The notes under the pieces are model-generated. The model had not been told where the DNA came from, ran no database searches, and worked only from the letters and a program-made list of their open reading frames with translations. From Loigolactobacillus iwatensis (lineage in GTDB: Bacteria > Bacillota > Bacilli > Lactobacillales > Lactobacillaceae), in contig NZ_RHNP01000005.1 in the NCBI RefSeq assembly GCF_003950295.1, forward strand, positions 19,425 to 83,424: 64,000 bases of DNA, given 5' to 3'. This document shows positions 29,235-38,028 of the stretch, piece by piece. The translations under genes and the position numbers were made by a program. Position 1 is the first letter of the stretch; each line of letters opens with the position of its first letter.

Positions 29235-29261
29235 TTCGTGCACGAATAGTTCGTATACGAA
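29235..29261. promoter_or_regulatory. Twin palindromic operators of the MarR-exporter operon
   Basis: Two perfect 12-bp palindromes of the form TTCGTNNACGAA: TTCGTGCACGAA (29235-29246) and TTCGTATACGAA (29250-29261). Their centres are 15 bp apart, and they end 21 nt before the MarR start. The arrangement suggests autorepression by the MarR protein. Confidence 0.7.
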
Positions 29262-29282
29262 TAATCAATATAAGGAGTACTA

Positions 29283-29720
29283 ATGAATAACACCGAAATA
29301 GAAATTAAAGATTTAATCCTATCACTGCGCTCGCTTAGAAAAGAAACGCGCCGGATTTTTTATTACCAGGCTAATAAACAACAGCTCACTGAAACTTGGA
29401 TTATTGCTTTGGGTGCCCTTGCAACTAAAAACCCTAGCTCACTCGAGGAACTCGCCAACGCCTTACGTCTTGGTAATAGCACAACTTCCGGTATTGTTGA
29501 CCGAATGGTGGCAGAAGGTTTAGTCACTAAAAATCGTGATCAAACCAATAAACGCAAAATCAATATTAGTCCGACTGCTAAAGGACAGCAAAAATATGCA
29601 GTAACCTACGCCGATTTTTGGAAAAAATTAACGCCAATCAATGATATGTCCACGACAAAATTAACGGAACTATTAGCAACTCAAGCAGAACTACTAAAAA
29701 AGTTAGAAGGTATTAAATAG
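29283..29720 (+). CDS. MarR-family transcriptional regulator
   Basis: 145 residues. The winged helix-turn-helix spans about 45-105, with SLEELANALRLGNSTTSGIV as recognition region and the wing RDQTNKRKINISPT. It overlaps the start of the exporter gene by one base (TAGTG), so they form a coupled operon. It probably represses that operon through the twin palindromes upstream and is released by a toxic compound. Confidence 0.9.
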   Translation: MNNTEIEIKDLILSLRSLRKETRRIFYYQANKQQLTETWIIALGALATKNPSSLEELANALRLGNSTTSGIVDRMVAEGLVTKNRDQTNKRKINISPTAKGQQKYAVTYADFWKKLTPINDMSTTKLTELLATQAELLKKLEGIK

Positions 29721-31135
29721 TGAACGCTGTCCAAACAAAACATAACCGGGGAATTATGTTGATTCTAGTCATGGGAACTTTTTTGGCCTTCTTAAATCAA
29801 ACTTTAATGAACGTGGCGTTACCTAGTATCATGCGGTCATTTAATATCACTGCTGCACAAGGACAGTGGTTATCAAATGGTTACATGTTGGTTAACGGTA
29901 TTATGGTCCCCTTAACGGCCTACTTGATTCAACGTTTCACCACCCGGCAACTTTATTTGGCTGCAATGTGTGTGTTTGCTTTTGGTACGATCATCGCCGG
30001 AATGGCGCCCAGTTATTTGATATTGATCACTGGACGGATGATTCAGGCCGGTGGTGCTGGCGTTATTGCCTCACTAATGAACGTCTCCATCATGAATATG
30101 TACGCGGCTAACAAACGTGGAACTGCTATGGGTTGGGTTGGTCTGGCACTAAATTTTGCGCCAGCCCTTGGTCCAACCATTTCTGGTTATTTAGTTGAAC
30201 AGTATAATTGGCGTTCGCTTTTCTATCTGATTGCACCTCTAATTATCTTGGATATTATTTTTGCAGCAATCATGCTACGTAACCTGGGCACGAATAAAAA
30301 ATTAAAACTTAACTGGAGTGGCGTTGCCCTTTCAAGTATTGGTCTTGGCTCACTGTTACTTGGTTTCAGTAATGCCGGTACAATGCCAATACTGTCTAAA
30401 AACGTTCTTGGTTTTAGTTTGCTTGGCCTACTGATTGTCATTGCCTTTGTCTATCAACAAACACATATCAGTAACAAATTACTAAACTTCAACGTTTTTA
30501 AAAGTCATAACTTCATCATTGCGGTGATCGTGAACGTCTTTTTAATGATGGCACTTTACGGCGGAACGCTGTTACTTCCTTTATATATGCAAAATGTTAT
30601 GCATTATAGCGCAATCTATTCTGGTCTAGCTATGTTGCCCGGCGCCTTGATAATTGCGGTTATGTCACCAATTAGTGGCCGGATGTACGATCAATGGGGT
30701 GCCAAATATTTATCATTTGGTGGTACCATTATTTTACTGATTGGTACTCTTATGCTGAGTCGCGTAAGCCTGCATTCAAGCTTTGCCTGGGTGACTGCCG
30801 CCCAAGCCGTTCGCCAGTTAGGCCTTTCAGTCGTTACCATGCCCATTCAAACGGAGGCCTTTAATTCGTTACCTCAAGCAATCATTCCTGATGGCTCAGC
30901 GATGTATACAACCATCCGTCAAGTATCAGGTTCATTTGGGACAGCGTTATTAATTGGAATCATGAGCGTTTTGCAAAAAAATAACATTGCACAATTAATG
31001 GCCCAGCATAGCCTAAAAGTCGCTACCCAATTAGGTTCCTTACAAGCAATTAAAACAACTTACCTTGTAGCCGCCGTCTGTGTGTTAATTAGTTGTTTGC
31101 TCACCCTAAACTTTAGAAAACGTGACTATATCTAG
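29720..31135 (+). CDS. MFS multidrug exporter, DHA2 (EmrB/QacA) family
   Basis: 471 residues with about 14 hydrophobic segments. Motif LNQTLMNVALPSIMRSF in helix 1 and the motif C-like ALNFAPALGPTISGYL are typical of proton-coupled drug exporters. It starts with GTG overlapping the marR stop. The substrate is unknown; MarR control suggests export of phenolic or cationic toxicants. Confidence 0.9.
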   Translation: MNAVQTKHNRGIMLILVMGTFLAFLNQTLMNVALPSIMRSFNITAAQGQWLSNGYMLVNGIMVPLTAYLIQRFTTRQLYLAAMCVFAFGTIIAGMAPSYLILITGRMIQAGGAGVIASLMNVSIMNMYAANKRGTAMGWVGLALNFAPALGPTISGYLVEQYNWRSLFYLIAPLIILDIIFAAIMLRNLGTNKKLKLNWSGVALSSIGLGSLLLGFSNAGTMPILSKNVLGFSLLGLLIVIAFVYQQTHISNKLLNFNVFKSHNFIIAVIVNVFLMMALYGGTLLLPLYMQNVMHYSAIYSGLAMLPGALIIAVMSPISGRMYDQWGAKYLSFGGTIILLIGTLMLSRVSLHSSFAWVTAAQAVRQLGLSVVTMPIQTEAFNSLPQAIIPDGSAMYTTIRQVSGSFGTALLIGIMSVLQKNNIAQLMAQHSLKVATQLGSLQAIKTTYLVAAVCVLISCLLTLNFRKRDYI

Positions 31136-31361
31136 CACATCGGAAAGGTGGGTTAGACTCTGAACTTGCACCGATTATAGAAGACTGCGCCGAAAATAAA
31201 TTTTACTGCGGCCTTTTCAATTATTTTTAGTGCTAACGCGGAACAATCTAATTCACCAATATTGGTAAAATTTTGTCCATTGTAATTTTATTTGCCTTGA
31301 CACACCTAAGCTTGTAGCTACCCTAATTAACCCAGAATTTATTTTTAACGGCCAGTCTTAT

Positions 31362-31419
31362 ACACAATATATTGTTAAATTTTAGTTGATTTTGCGAAAT
31401 AACCCCCTATATATTGATT
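31362..31419. promoter_or_regulatory. Two NrdR boxes upstream of nrdD
   Basis: ACACAATATATTGTTA (31362-31377) and CCCCTATATATTGATT (31404-31419) match the NrdR box acaCwAtATaTwGtgt, the second mainly in its 10-bp core. Their centres are 42 bp apart, four helical turns, as expected for cooperative NrdR repression of ribonucleotide reductase genes. Confidence 0.75.
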
Positions 31420-31427
31420 GATATCAA
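31414..31427. promoter_or_regulatory. FNR-type palindrome upstream of nrdD
   Basis: TTGATTGATATCAA is an exact match to the FNR consensus TTGAT-N4-ATCAA. It overlaps the right edge of the second NrdR box. An oxygen-responsive Crp/Fnr protein would make sense for anaerobic reductase genes, but which protein would bind is unknown. Confidence 0.45.
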
Positions 31428-31488
31428 TTGCGATTTGGCGGTGAATGCTTTAATATATGATGTATTAACAAAGAAAAAGGTGTTCATT

Positions 31489-33684
31489 ATGTTAGATATT
31501 CAACCTAAAGTTTTACAAATTAAAGTGATCAAGCGCGACGGTCGTTTAATGCAGTTTGACGGCAACAAAATTCAAAATGCACTAGTAAAGGCTGCCACGC
31601 AAGTTGATCAGGAAATTGATCCAATCATTAATCAAGCATTAGAAGAAGTCACGACTGACGCCATTAACGAAATTAACCAACGTTTTACAAAAAATATAAA
31701 GATTTACGAAATTCAGAATATTGTTGAACAAACACTGTTAAATCACCACCAATACGATATTGCTCAAGAATACATTAATTACCGAACAAAACGTGACTTT
31801 TCCCGCAATCAGGCAACTGATATTAACTTTACAATCAAAAAATTATTAAATAAAGATCGTAACGTTATTAACGAAAATGCCAACAAAGACAGTGAAGTTT
31901 TCAATACACAACGAGACCTGACTGCCGGCACAGTTGCCAAAGCAATTGGGCTAAAAATGCTTCCTGCAAAAGTGGCCAACGCGCATTTAAAGGGTGAAAT
32001 TCACTGGCATGATCTCGATTATCAACCTTACAGCCCCATGACAAATTGCTGTTTGATTGATTTCAAAGAAATGCTAACCCACGGCTTTAAAATTGGTAAC
32101 GCTGAAGTAGAACCACCACATTCGATTCAGACGGCTACTGCCCAAATGAGCCAAATTATCGCTAACGTTGCTTCTAGTCAATATGGTGGGTGCTCCGCCG
32201 ATCGAGTCGACGAATTATTGGCACCCTTTGCAGAAAAAAATTACCAAAAACACTTAACGGATGCTAAACAGTGGATTGATGGCGACCAAAAGCAACAGGA
32301 TTTTGCGAAAACTAAGACAACCAAGGATATCTATGATGCTATGCAGGCCTTGGAATACGAAATCAACACCTTGTATTCTTCACAGGGCCAGACACCATTT
32401 ACGACACTTGGCTTTGGTTTAGGCTCAAGTTGGATTGAACGCGATATTCAAAAGGCAATTTTACAGGTACGAATTAAGGGCCTTGGTAAAGAACACCGAA
32501 CAGCAATTTTTCCTAAATTAGTCTTTACCTTGAAACGTGGTTTGAATTTAGACAAAACTGACCCTAATTACGATATTAAACAAATTGCGATTGAATGTGC
32601 CACAAAACGGATGTACCCTGACATTTTATCTTACGACAAGATTGTTGAATTAACTGGATCGTTTAAAGCACCAATGGGCTGCCGCAGCTTTTTACAAGGC
32701 TGGAAAGATGAAAATGGCAAAGAAGTTAACTCAGGCCGAATGAATTTAGGCGTTGTTACGGTTAATTTGCCGCGAATCGCTTTAGAATCACAAGGCGATC
32801 AGGCTAAGTTCTGGGAAATCCTGGAACAACGTTTGCAAGTTTGTAAAGAAGCTCTTGTTTTCAAGGTTAATCGGGCCAAGGAAGCCAAACCAAATAACGC
32901 ACCAATTTTGTACGAATTTGGTGCATTTGGTAAGCGCCTAAAACCAACTGACTCGGTCGATGAGTTATTTAAAAATAACCGCGCAACTGTTTCACTAGGC
33001 TATATTGGCCTATACGAGGTAGGTGCGGTCTTCTTTGGACACGCTTGGGAAAATGACCCGTCGGCCAAGGCATTCACGGTTGACGTCGTAAAGGACCTCT
33101 ACAAGCATTGTTTAGCGTGGGAAAAAGAATACGGTTATCACTTCAGTGTTTACAGCACGCCTGCAGAAAGCTTAACAAATACCTTCTGCCAAGCCGATTT
33201 AAAGAAATTCGGTAAGGTTAAAGACGTCACTGATAAGGAATACTACACAAATAGTTTTCACTACGATGTTCGTAAGGCGCCAACACCATTTGAGAAGATT
33301 GACTTTGAAAAAGCTTACCCTAAATATTGTGCTGGTGGTTTTATTCATTATTGTGAATACCCAAATTTGAAACAAAATCCAAAGGCATTAGAGGCCGTTT
33401 GGGACTATGGTTATGATCGAATTGGCTATCTAGGCACCAATACACCAATCGATCAATGCTTCAAGTGTGGTTTTAAAGGCGAATTTAAACCAACTGAACG
33501 GGGTTTCAAGTGTCCTAAATGTGGTAACACTGACCCAACGACTTGTGATGTGGTTAAACGAACTTGTGGTTATTTAGGTAATCCGCAACAACGCCCAATG
33601 GTTCACGGCCGACATGAAGAAATTATTCACCGGGTTAAGCACATGACACTGGGAAATGATCAAACAACGCAAGCAAGACAATAA
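31489..33684 (+). CDS. nrdD: Anaerobic ribonucleoside-triphosphate reductase
   Basis: A 731-residue class III ribonucleotide reductase. The N-terminal ATP-cone (about 8-100) gives allosteric control. The C-terminus has two CxxC pairs for zinc (CFKCGF and CPKCG) and the glycyl radical segment RTCGYLGNP. The start is set at 31489, with AAAAAGGTG upstream; a longer in-frame start at 31414 overlaps the FNR and NrdR sites. It makes deoxynucleotides without oxygen and is activated by NrdG, encoded 16 nt downstream. Confidence 0.95.
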   Translation: MLDIQPKVLQIKVIKRDGRLMQFDGNKIQNALVKAATQVDQEIDPIINQALEEVTTDAINEINQRFTKNIKIYEIQNIVEQTLLNHHQYDIAQEYINYRTKRDFSRNQATDINFTIKKLLNKDRNVINENANKDSEVFNTQRDLTAGTVAKAIGLKMLPAKVANAHLKGEIHWHDLDYQPYSPMTNCCLIDFKEMLTHGFKIGNAEVEPPHSIQTATAQMSQIIANVASSQYGGCSADRVDELLAPFAEKNYQKHLTDAKQWIDGDQKQQDFAKTKTTKDIYDAMQALEYEINTLYSSQGQTPFTTLGFGLGSSWIERDIQKAILQVRIKGLGKEHRTAIFPKLVFTLKRGLNLDKTDPNYDIKQIAIECATKRMYPDILSYDKIVELTGSFKAPMGCRSFLQGWKDENGKEVNSGRMNLGVVTVNLPRIALESQGDQAKFWEILEQRLQVCKEALVFKVNRAKEAKPNNAPILYEFGAFGKRLKPTDSVDELFKNNRATVSLGYIGLYEVGAVFFGHAWENDPSAKAFTVDVVKDLYKHCLAWEKEYGYHFSVYSTPAESLTNTFCQADLKKFGKVKDVTDKEYYTNSFHYDVRKAPTPFEKIDFEKAYPKYCAGGFIHYCEYPNLKQNPKALEAVWDYGYDRIGYLGTNTPIDQCFKCGFKGEFKPTERGFKCPKCGNTDPTTCDVVKRTCGYLGNPQQRPMVHGRHEEIIHRVKHMTLGNDQTTQARQ

Positions 33685-33700
33685 ATGGTGGTTATAATTA

Positions 33701-34279
33701 ATGATAAAAAATGAATTACCCAATAATCCTAAGCCAAAAGAATGGTTAGCGGACGATTTAAGCCAGCAATACATTGCTGATTACAAGCCCTTTAATTTTG
33801 TTGATGGCGAAGGTGTTCGTAATAGTCTCTATGTTTCTGGCTGCCGTTTCGCTTGTCCAGGTTGCTATAATAAAATTGCCCAAAATTTTCATTATGGCCA
33901 CCCCTATACAAAAGATTTGGAAGACCAAATCATCGCTGATCTGGCGCAGCCTTACGTTCAAGGACTGACCTTACTTGGTGGTGAGCCTTTCCTTAATACT
34001 CAAGTCTGCCTGGCGCTGGTTAAGCGGGTTCGGCAGGAATTTGGTCACGATAAGGATATCTGGTCGTGGACCGGCTATACTTGGGACGAACTACAACAGG
34101 AATCGGCGGATAAAAAAGAACTATTGAGTTTGTTAGATATTCTAGTGGATGGTCGCTTTATTCAAGCTAAAAAGGACCTAACACTTCAATTCCGTGGCAG
34201 TTCAAACCAACGTATTATTGACGTCCCCGCTTCACTTGCCACAAATAAAGTGGTGATTTGGAAGGATTTAGTTCGTTAA
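33701..34279 (+). CDS. nrdG: Anaerobic ribonucleotide reductase activating protein
   Basis: A 192-residue radical SAM protein. The iron-sulfur cysteines lie in SGCRFACPGCYNK (CxxxCxxC), and the SAM-binding loop reads LLGGEPF. It generates the glycyl radical on NrdD. It forms an operon with nrdD and is followed by a terminator. Confidence 0.96.
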   Translation: MIKNELPNNPKPKEWLADDLSQQYIADYKPFNFVDGEGVRNSLYVSGCRFACPGCYNKIAQNFHYGHPYTKDLEDQIIADLAQPYVQGLTLLGGEPFLNTQVCLALVKRVRQEFGHDKDIWSWTGYTWDELQQESADKKELLSLLDILVDGRFIQAKKDLTLQFRGSSNQRIIDVPASLATNKVVIWKDLVR

Positions 34280-34288
34280 GCAAACATT

Positions 34289-34340
34289 AAAATAGACGCT
34301 AAAAGTATTGGTGATCAACCTTACTTTTAGCGCCTATTTT
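34289..34340. terminator. Bidirectional terminator after nrdG
   Basis: A 19-bp dyad with one mismatch, AAAATAGACGCTAAAAGTA (34289-34307) with its complement at 34322-34340. It ends both nrdDG and the convergent TauE-like gene. Confidence 0.85.
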
Positions 34341-35104
34341 CATTTAAGCAATAACAAGCCACCAAAGACAATTAGTAAAATATAAATGTACTTGACCAAA
34401 GTAGTTCGTGCAATGTGATCACTAAGCCAGTTGCCTAATGGTACAACAACGAATAACAAGGGCACAATTATCAGCAGCAAGTGAACAACCGTTATATTCC
34501 AAAAACCTGAAGCGGCTTGACTAATGACAACAATTGTCCCTACGCAAAGAAAGTGTGCCTGCAAAATACCGCGTAATTGATCTACCGGCCATTTTTTCAA
34601 GGTCCCGTAAATGACAACTGGCACACCATGGCTGTTATAGGCACTTCCCAACGCCCCTGAAACGATACCAGCTAAATAATCCCAATAATTAGCGGCAAGA
34701 TGCTTTTTTTGTGGTTGCTGACTAAATAATTTCCACAGACTATACGTTCCGTAAACAATTAGAAATAGACCTAATAAATGTAAAACCAACTTGGTGGGTA
34801 CCATTTTAATCAAGAGAATTCCTAATGGCACCCCTAGTAATGAGCCAGTTACTAAGCGACGAACGACAGCAAAATCAATGTGGGCACGAAATTTAACCGC
34901 TGCCGGAATTGCAACCAGTAACCCCAATGCACCAATTAAAGCAGTTGACATTTGAAGGTTAAAACCCACTAATGCTAATAGTGGCATTGTTACTAATACT
35001 TCACCAAAACCAAAAACTGTTCGAACTAACGCACCAAATAAGGCGATTAAGACAACTAAAAATAGTGTCACTAGATCTCTCCATTTCATTTTAAGGTTAT
35101 TCAT
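34340..35104 (-). CDS. TauE/SafE-family membrane transporter
   Basis: A 254-residue polytopic membrane protein with about eight hydrophobic segments in two repeats (opening FGALVRTVFGFGEVLVTMPLL). TauE/SafE proteins export sulfonates, sulfite or sulfoacetate, or act as general organic anion permeases. No sulfonate genes are adjacent. It is a single gene, convergent with nrdG. Confidence 0.82.
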   Translation of the reverse strand: MNNLKMKWRDLVTLFLVVLIALFGALVRTVFGFGEVLVTMPLLALVGFNLQMSTALIGALGLLVAIPAAVKFRAHIDFAVVRRLVTGSLLGVPLGILLIKMVPTKLVLHLLGLFLIVYGTYSLWKLFSQQPQKKHLAANYWDYLAGIVSGALGSAYNSHGVPVVIYGTLKKWPVDQLRGILQAHFLCVGTIVVISQAASGFWNITVVHLLLIIVPLLFVVVPLGNWLSDHIARTTLVKYIYILLIVFGGLLLLK

Positions 35105-35240
35105 TCATTGTAAAGGAAATCCAATAACAATAACAGGCCGCCAAAAATCAAACAACGCGCATATTTCTTTCTTTCACTGCTAATCATCATTTAAAATGAT
35201 AATTAGAACTAAATTTGTAATTACAAGGAGGAATCCCAGT

Positions 35241-35693
35241 ATGCCCTGGAATATGCAAGATTATCCTAATTCAATGAAAAATATGCCTGAGCAAGAACGG
35301 AAAAAAGCAATTGATATCGGCAACGCACTCTTGGCCGATGGATATCCAGATGACCGCGCCATTCCGATTGCGATCAGTCAGGCGGAAAAATGGTACCAGG
35401 ATGCAACTCCTACCGACAAACAAAAGTTACGTAACGATAAAAATCCAACCAAACACGACAAACATTCGGAAAAGAAAAGTAATCCAGAACTCATTGACTC
35501 AAACGAACTAGTTAAGCACCAAGAAAATGGCTGGGCAGTCATGGCTGAAGGCGGTAAACAACCCAGTGAAGTGTTTCCTACTAAAGAAGAAGCGCTGAAA
35601 CGTGCTCATAAAATCGTTGCCAATAAGGATTCGGTGATTAAAGTATATAAACGAGATGGTAGTTTGCAGGATGAAATTCGGCCCAAAAAATAA
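35241..35693 (+). CDS. DUF2188-domain protein
   Basis: 150 hydrophilic residues. The N-terminal part (PWNMQDYPNSMKNMPEQERK, then GYPDDRAIPIAISQAEKW) is a conserved module seen in many lactic acid bacteria. The C-terminal part (WAVMAEGGKQPSEVFPTKEE, then VIKVYKRDGSLQDEI) is DUF2188. The function is unknown, and a general stress role is only a guess. The start at 35241 is supported by AAGGAGG 8-9 nt upstream; the earlier in-frame start at 35196 has none. Confidence 0.8.
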   Translation: MPWNMQDYPNSMKNMPEQERKKAIDIGNALLADGYPDDRAIPIAISQAEKWYQDATPTDKQKLRNDKNPTKHDKHSEKKSNPELIDSNELVKHQENGWAVMAEGGKQPSEVFPTKEEALKRAHKIVANKDSVIKVYKRDGSLQDEIRPKK

Positions 35694-35710
35694 ATGACGT
35701 TGCTATCCTT

Positions 35711-35752
35711 CTGCAATAAATCAAACCACCGTTATGGTTTGGTTTATTGCAG
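35711..35752 (+). terminator. Terminator after the DUF2188 gene
   Basis: CTGCAATAAATCAAACCA pairs with TGGTTTGGTTTATTGCAG around a 6-nt loop, followed by TTTATTTTATT. Confidence 0.8.
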
Positions 35753-35763
35753 TTTATTTTATT

Positions 35764-35985
35764 GGCACACCAAAAACGAAAGGCTGGGGTAAAACTCTGG
35801 GTTCACGTGTCTAATTTGAAAAGACGTCCAGATCCAAGCATCAGTCTAGTGAGTATTTGAAAAGCATAAAAATAGCGCGCTATTAAACTTCAAGCGCGCT
35901 TGATTATTTAAAAATTTGTTGAACTGAGACTGGTCTCTGTTTTCGAATACTTTCTTTTAGACTGGGTTACAAAAATGGGCTGATC
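35764..35985 (+). repeat. Intergenic repeat element with nested dyads
   Basis: No gene is present. The stretch opens with GGGGTAAAACTCTGGGTTCACG, given here as GGGTAAAACTCTGGGTTCA, similar to the openings of the elements at 5257 and (inverted) 58375. It contains AGCGCGCTATT and AAGCGCGCTTGATT, and an imperfect outer dyad (AGTCTA near 35852 with TAGACT near 35958). Confidence 0.45.
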
Positions 35986-36087
35986 GTCGAGTATCGATTC
36001 AACTTGATAAATAATTCATTAAATACAATTTGGATTAGTTAATTTTATGAAAAATAGTTGCGCGACACGTTTAAAATACATAATTCA

Positions 36088-37053
36088 TCAATAAGGTTCT
36101 AATAAATCCTGTAATTCATTTGTGGCCGCTGAATCATTAGAAACAGTGAAGTCCTGATCTGGCTTGTACGTAGTTTCGGTTCCATTATTATTGTATTCAC
36201 CAAAACCAGTAAGTGGATCGACTGTTGTGCCGTTACCAGATTTTAATTCATACACAACCCCATTATCGGCCAAAAGGTATTTACTAACTGGTTTATCAAA
36301 GTTCATATTAGTCGTATAACCATCAGCCGTTGAGCCACTATCTAAGCTATCATCAACGCCAGTAGTCCCATCCTTAGACGTATAAAACACTAAACCACCA
36401 ATTGCGTGAATTTTAAAATTAGCGGTACCGGGATTATTATTATCTTGCACCTGAACCTCACCATCTGGCGTTTGGGCGTACCAGTCACCAGAACCAGCGG
36501 CCCCATGATTGAAATAGTAATTACTAACCGCCATGTTGCCGGTTTGCGCACGACTGTCGGCCCAATTCAGCATTTGTTCAGTAACCGTTTGCTTTTCCGC
36601 TTCAGATAGTGTGACTGATTTTTGTTTATTTGTAGTTGTGACTTCACTTTTCGATTGAGTAGTTGAAGCCTTCAATGAAGCATTTTCTGCAGCCAAACTA
36701 GCACGCTCAGATTCTGTAGTATCACTAGACGAACTAGAGCTCGCAACCGCCGTTTTTTCAGCGGGACTGGGACTTTGTCGTAAAATAAAAATAAAACCAA
36801 TAAATAATATAATTACTACCGTACCAAGTATCCACGGCCAACGATGGCTCACTCTTTTAATTGGCTGTTTTTGTGCACGATCTGTTTGTGAAAAGGTATA
36901 ACCACAATGACTACAAAACATAGTTGTTTCCGTATTAGTTGTACCACAGCGTGGACAAACCTTAGTCGTTTGCCCTTCCAATGCCTGGCCACAACTAATA
37001 CAGAATTTAGAATTTGGCTCATTTAAAGTACCACAATTTGGACATTTTACCAT
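36088..37053 (-). CDS. Membrane protein with tandem zinc ribbons and extracellular DUF4767 domain
   Basis: 321 residues. Two N-terminal zinc ribbons (CPNCGTLN...CISCG and CPRCGTTN...CSHCG, residues 4-55) are followed by a basic stretch and one transmembrane helix (about 72-92). A Ser-rich linker leads to a C-terminal DUF4767-like domain, recognised by LNWADSRAQTGNMAVSNYYF and HGAAGSGDWYAQ. The ribbons are cytoplasmic and the large domain extracellular. The function is unknown. The start at 37053 has GGGGGAG upstream. It is divergent from the MerR gene that also carries a zinc ribbon. Confidence 0.82.
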   Translation of the reverse strand: MVKCPNCGTLNEPNSKFCISCGQALEGQTTKVCPRCGTTNTETTMFCSHCGYTFSQTDRAQKQPIKRVSHRWPWILGTVVIILFIGFIFILRQSPSPAEKTAVASSSSSSDTTESERASLAAENASLKASTTQSKSEVTTTNKQKSVTLSEAEKQTVTEQMLNWADSRAQTGNMAVSNYYFNHGAAGSGDWYAQTPDGEVQVQDNNNPGTANFKIHAIGGLVFYTSKDGTTGVDDSLDSGSTADGYTTNMNFDKPVSKYLLADNGVVYELKSGNGTTVDPLTGFGEYNNNGTETTYKPDQDFTVSNDSAATNELQDLLEPY

Positions 37054-37288
37054 AATAACACTCCCCCACTGCTGCACAATAATATTCCGTTGTGCCCGCC
37101 GTTTACTACCTTTACCCAGTACTTCAGATCATTAATCTCGCTACATATTCTCCCAAATTACCTAAACACCTATTACCTCACCTTATTTATACCATATTTT
37201 AGACGTTATTTTACATTTTGAAATAAAAACTGCTTGCTCATAACGCTACGTCATTAGCTATGCTATAACTTATAGGAGGTGAAATTCT

Positions 37289-38008
37289 ATGGCGACTTAT
37301 ACAACCGGTGAGCTCGCAAAAATTTGTGGTATTTCTATTCGCACCATTCAATACTACGATCAAAAAAATTTACTAAGCCCAGACCATTTTAATGAAAGTG
37401 GTAAACGTATTTACTCAAACAAAGAGTTACAAACCTTACGTATAATTTTGGGGTATAAACAACTGGGCTTTACGCTCAAAGACATTAGGAAGGTGATGGC
37501 AAATCAACAAAATTATGCAGTCTTGGAATTACTATTGGACCGGCAAATAACACGACTGGACCAACAAATTAAAGTACTGGAGGCACAAAAACAGAGCGCT
37601 CAGTATATTAGTGACACGCTCCACAATAGTGAACCACTATTAGAAAACACATTAGGCGACATAGATGGCACAATGCAAAAAAACAAAGAGCTGAAACAAT
37701 TACATCAGCTACTGATTTTATTCGGTATTCTTGCAGATCTACTTGAAATTGGATTATTATTTCTGGGCATTGTTAACGGGATTTGGTGGCCAATGTTCAT
37801 TGGCATTCCAATTATAGTTTTTATAGCTGGTTATATGACAAAAGAATACAATCAAAATACCGCTTATATTTGTCCTAATTGCAAAACCGTTTTTAAAATT
37901 AGACTAAAAAAACTATTTTTCTCTGCACACACACCAAAAACGCGTAAATTAATTTGCCCGCACTGTGGTAAAAAGGCGTATTGTATTGAAACATTTGCCA
38001 AAGAATAA
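37289..38008 (+). CDS. MerR-family regulator with membrane hairpin and C-terminal zinc ribbon
   Basis: 239 residues. The N-terminal MerR domain (YTTGELAKICGISIRTIQYY, 4-23) is followed by a coiled-coil (about 75-110). Two hydrophobic helices (about 145-190) and a zinc ribbon (CPNCKTVFKIR...CPHCGKK) end the protein. Membrane-anchored MerR regulators of this layout are unusual. It is divergent from the zinc-ribbon/DUF4767 gene, which may be its target, perhaps in sensing the cell envelope. AGGAGGTG precedes the ATG. Confidence 0.85.
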   Translation: MATYTTGELAKICGISIRTIQYYDQKNLLSPDHFNESGKRIYSNKELQTLRIILGYKQLGFTLKDIRKVMANQQNYAVLELLLDRQITRLDQQIKVLEAQKQSAQYISDTLHNSEPLLENTLGDIDGTMQKNKELKQLHQLLILFGILADLLEIGLLFLGIVNGIWWPMFIGIPIIVFIAGYMTKEYNQNTAYICPNCKTVFKIRLKKLFFSAHTPKTRKLICPHCGKKAYCIETFAKE

Positions 38009-38028
38009 TCAATTAGTAGGCTCCAAGA

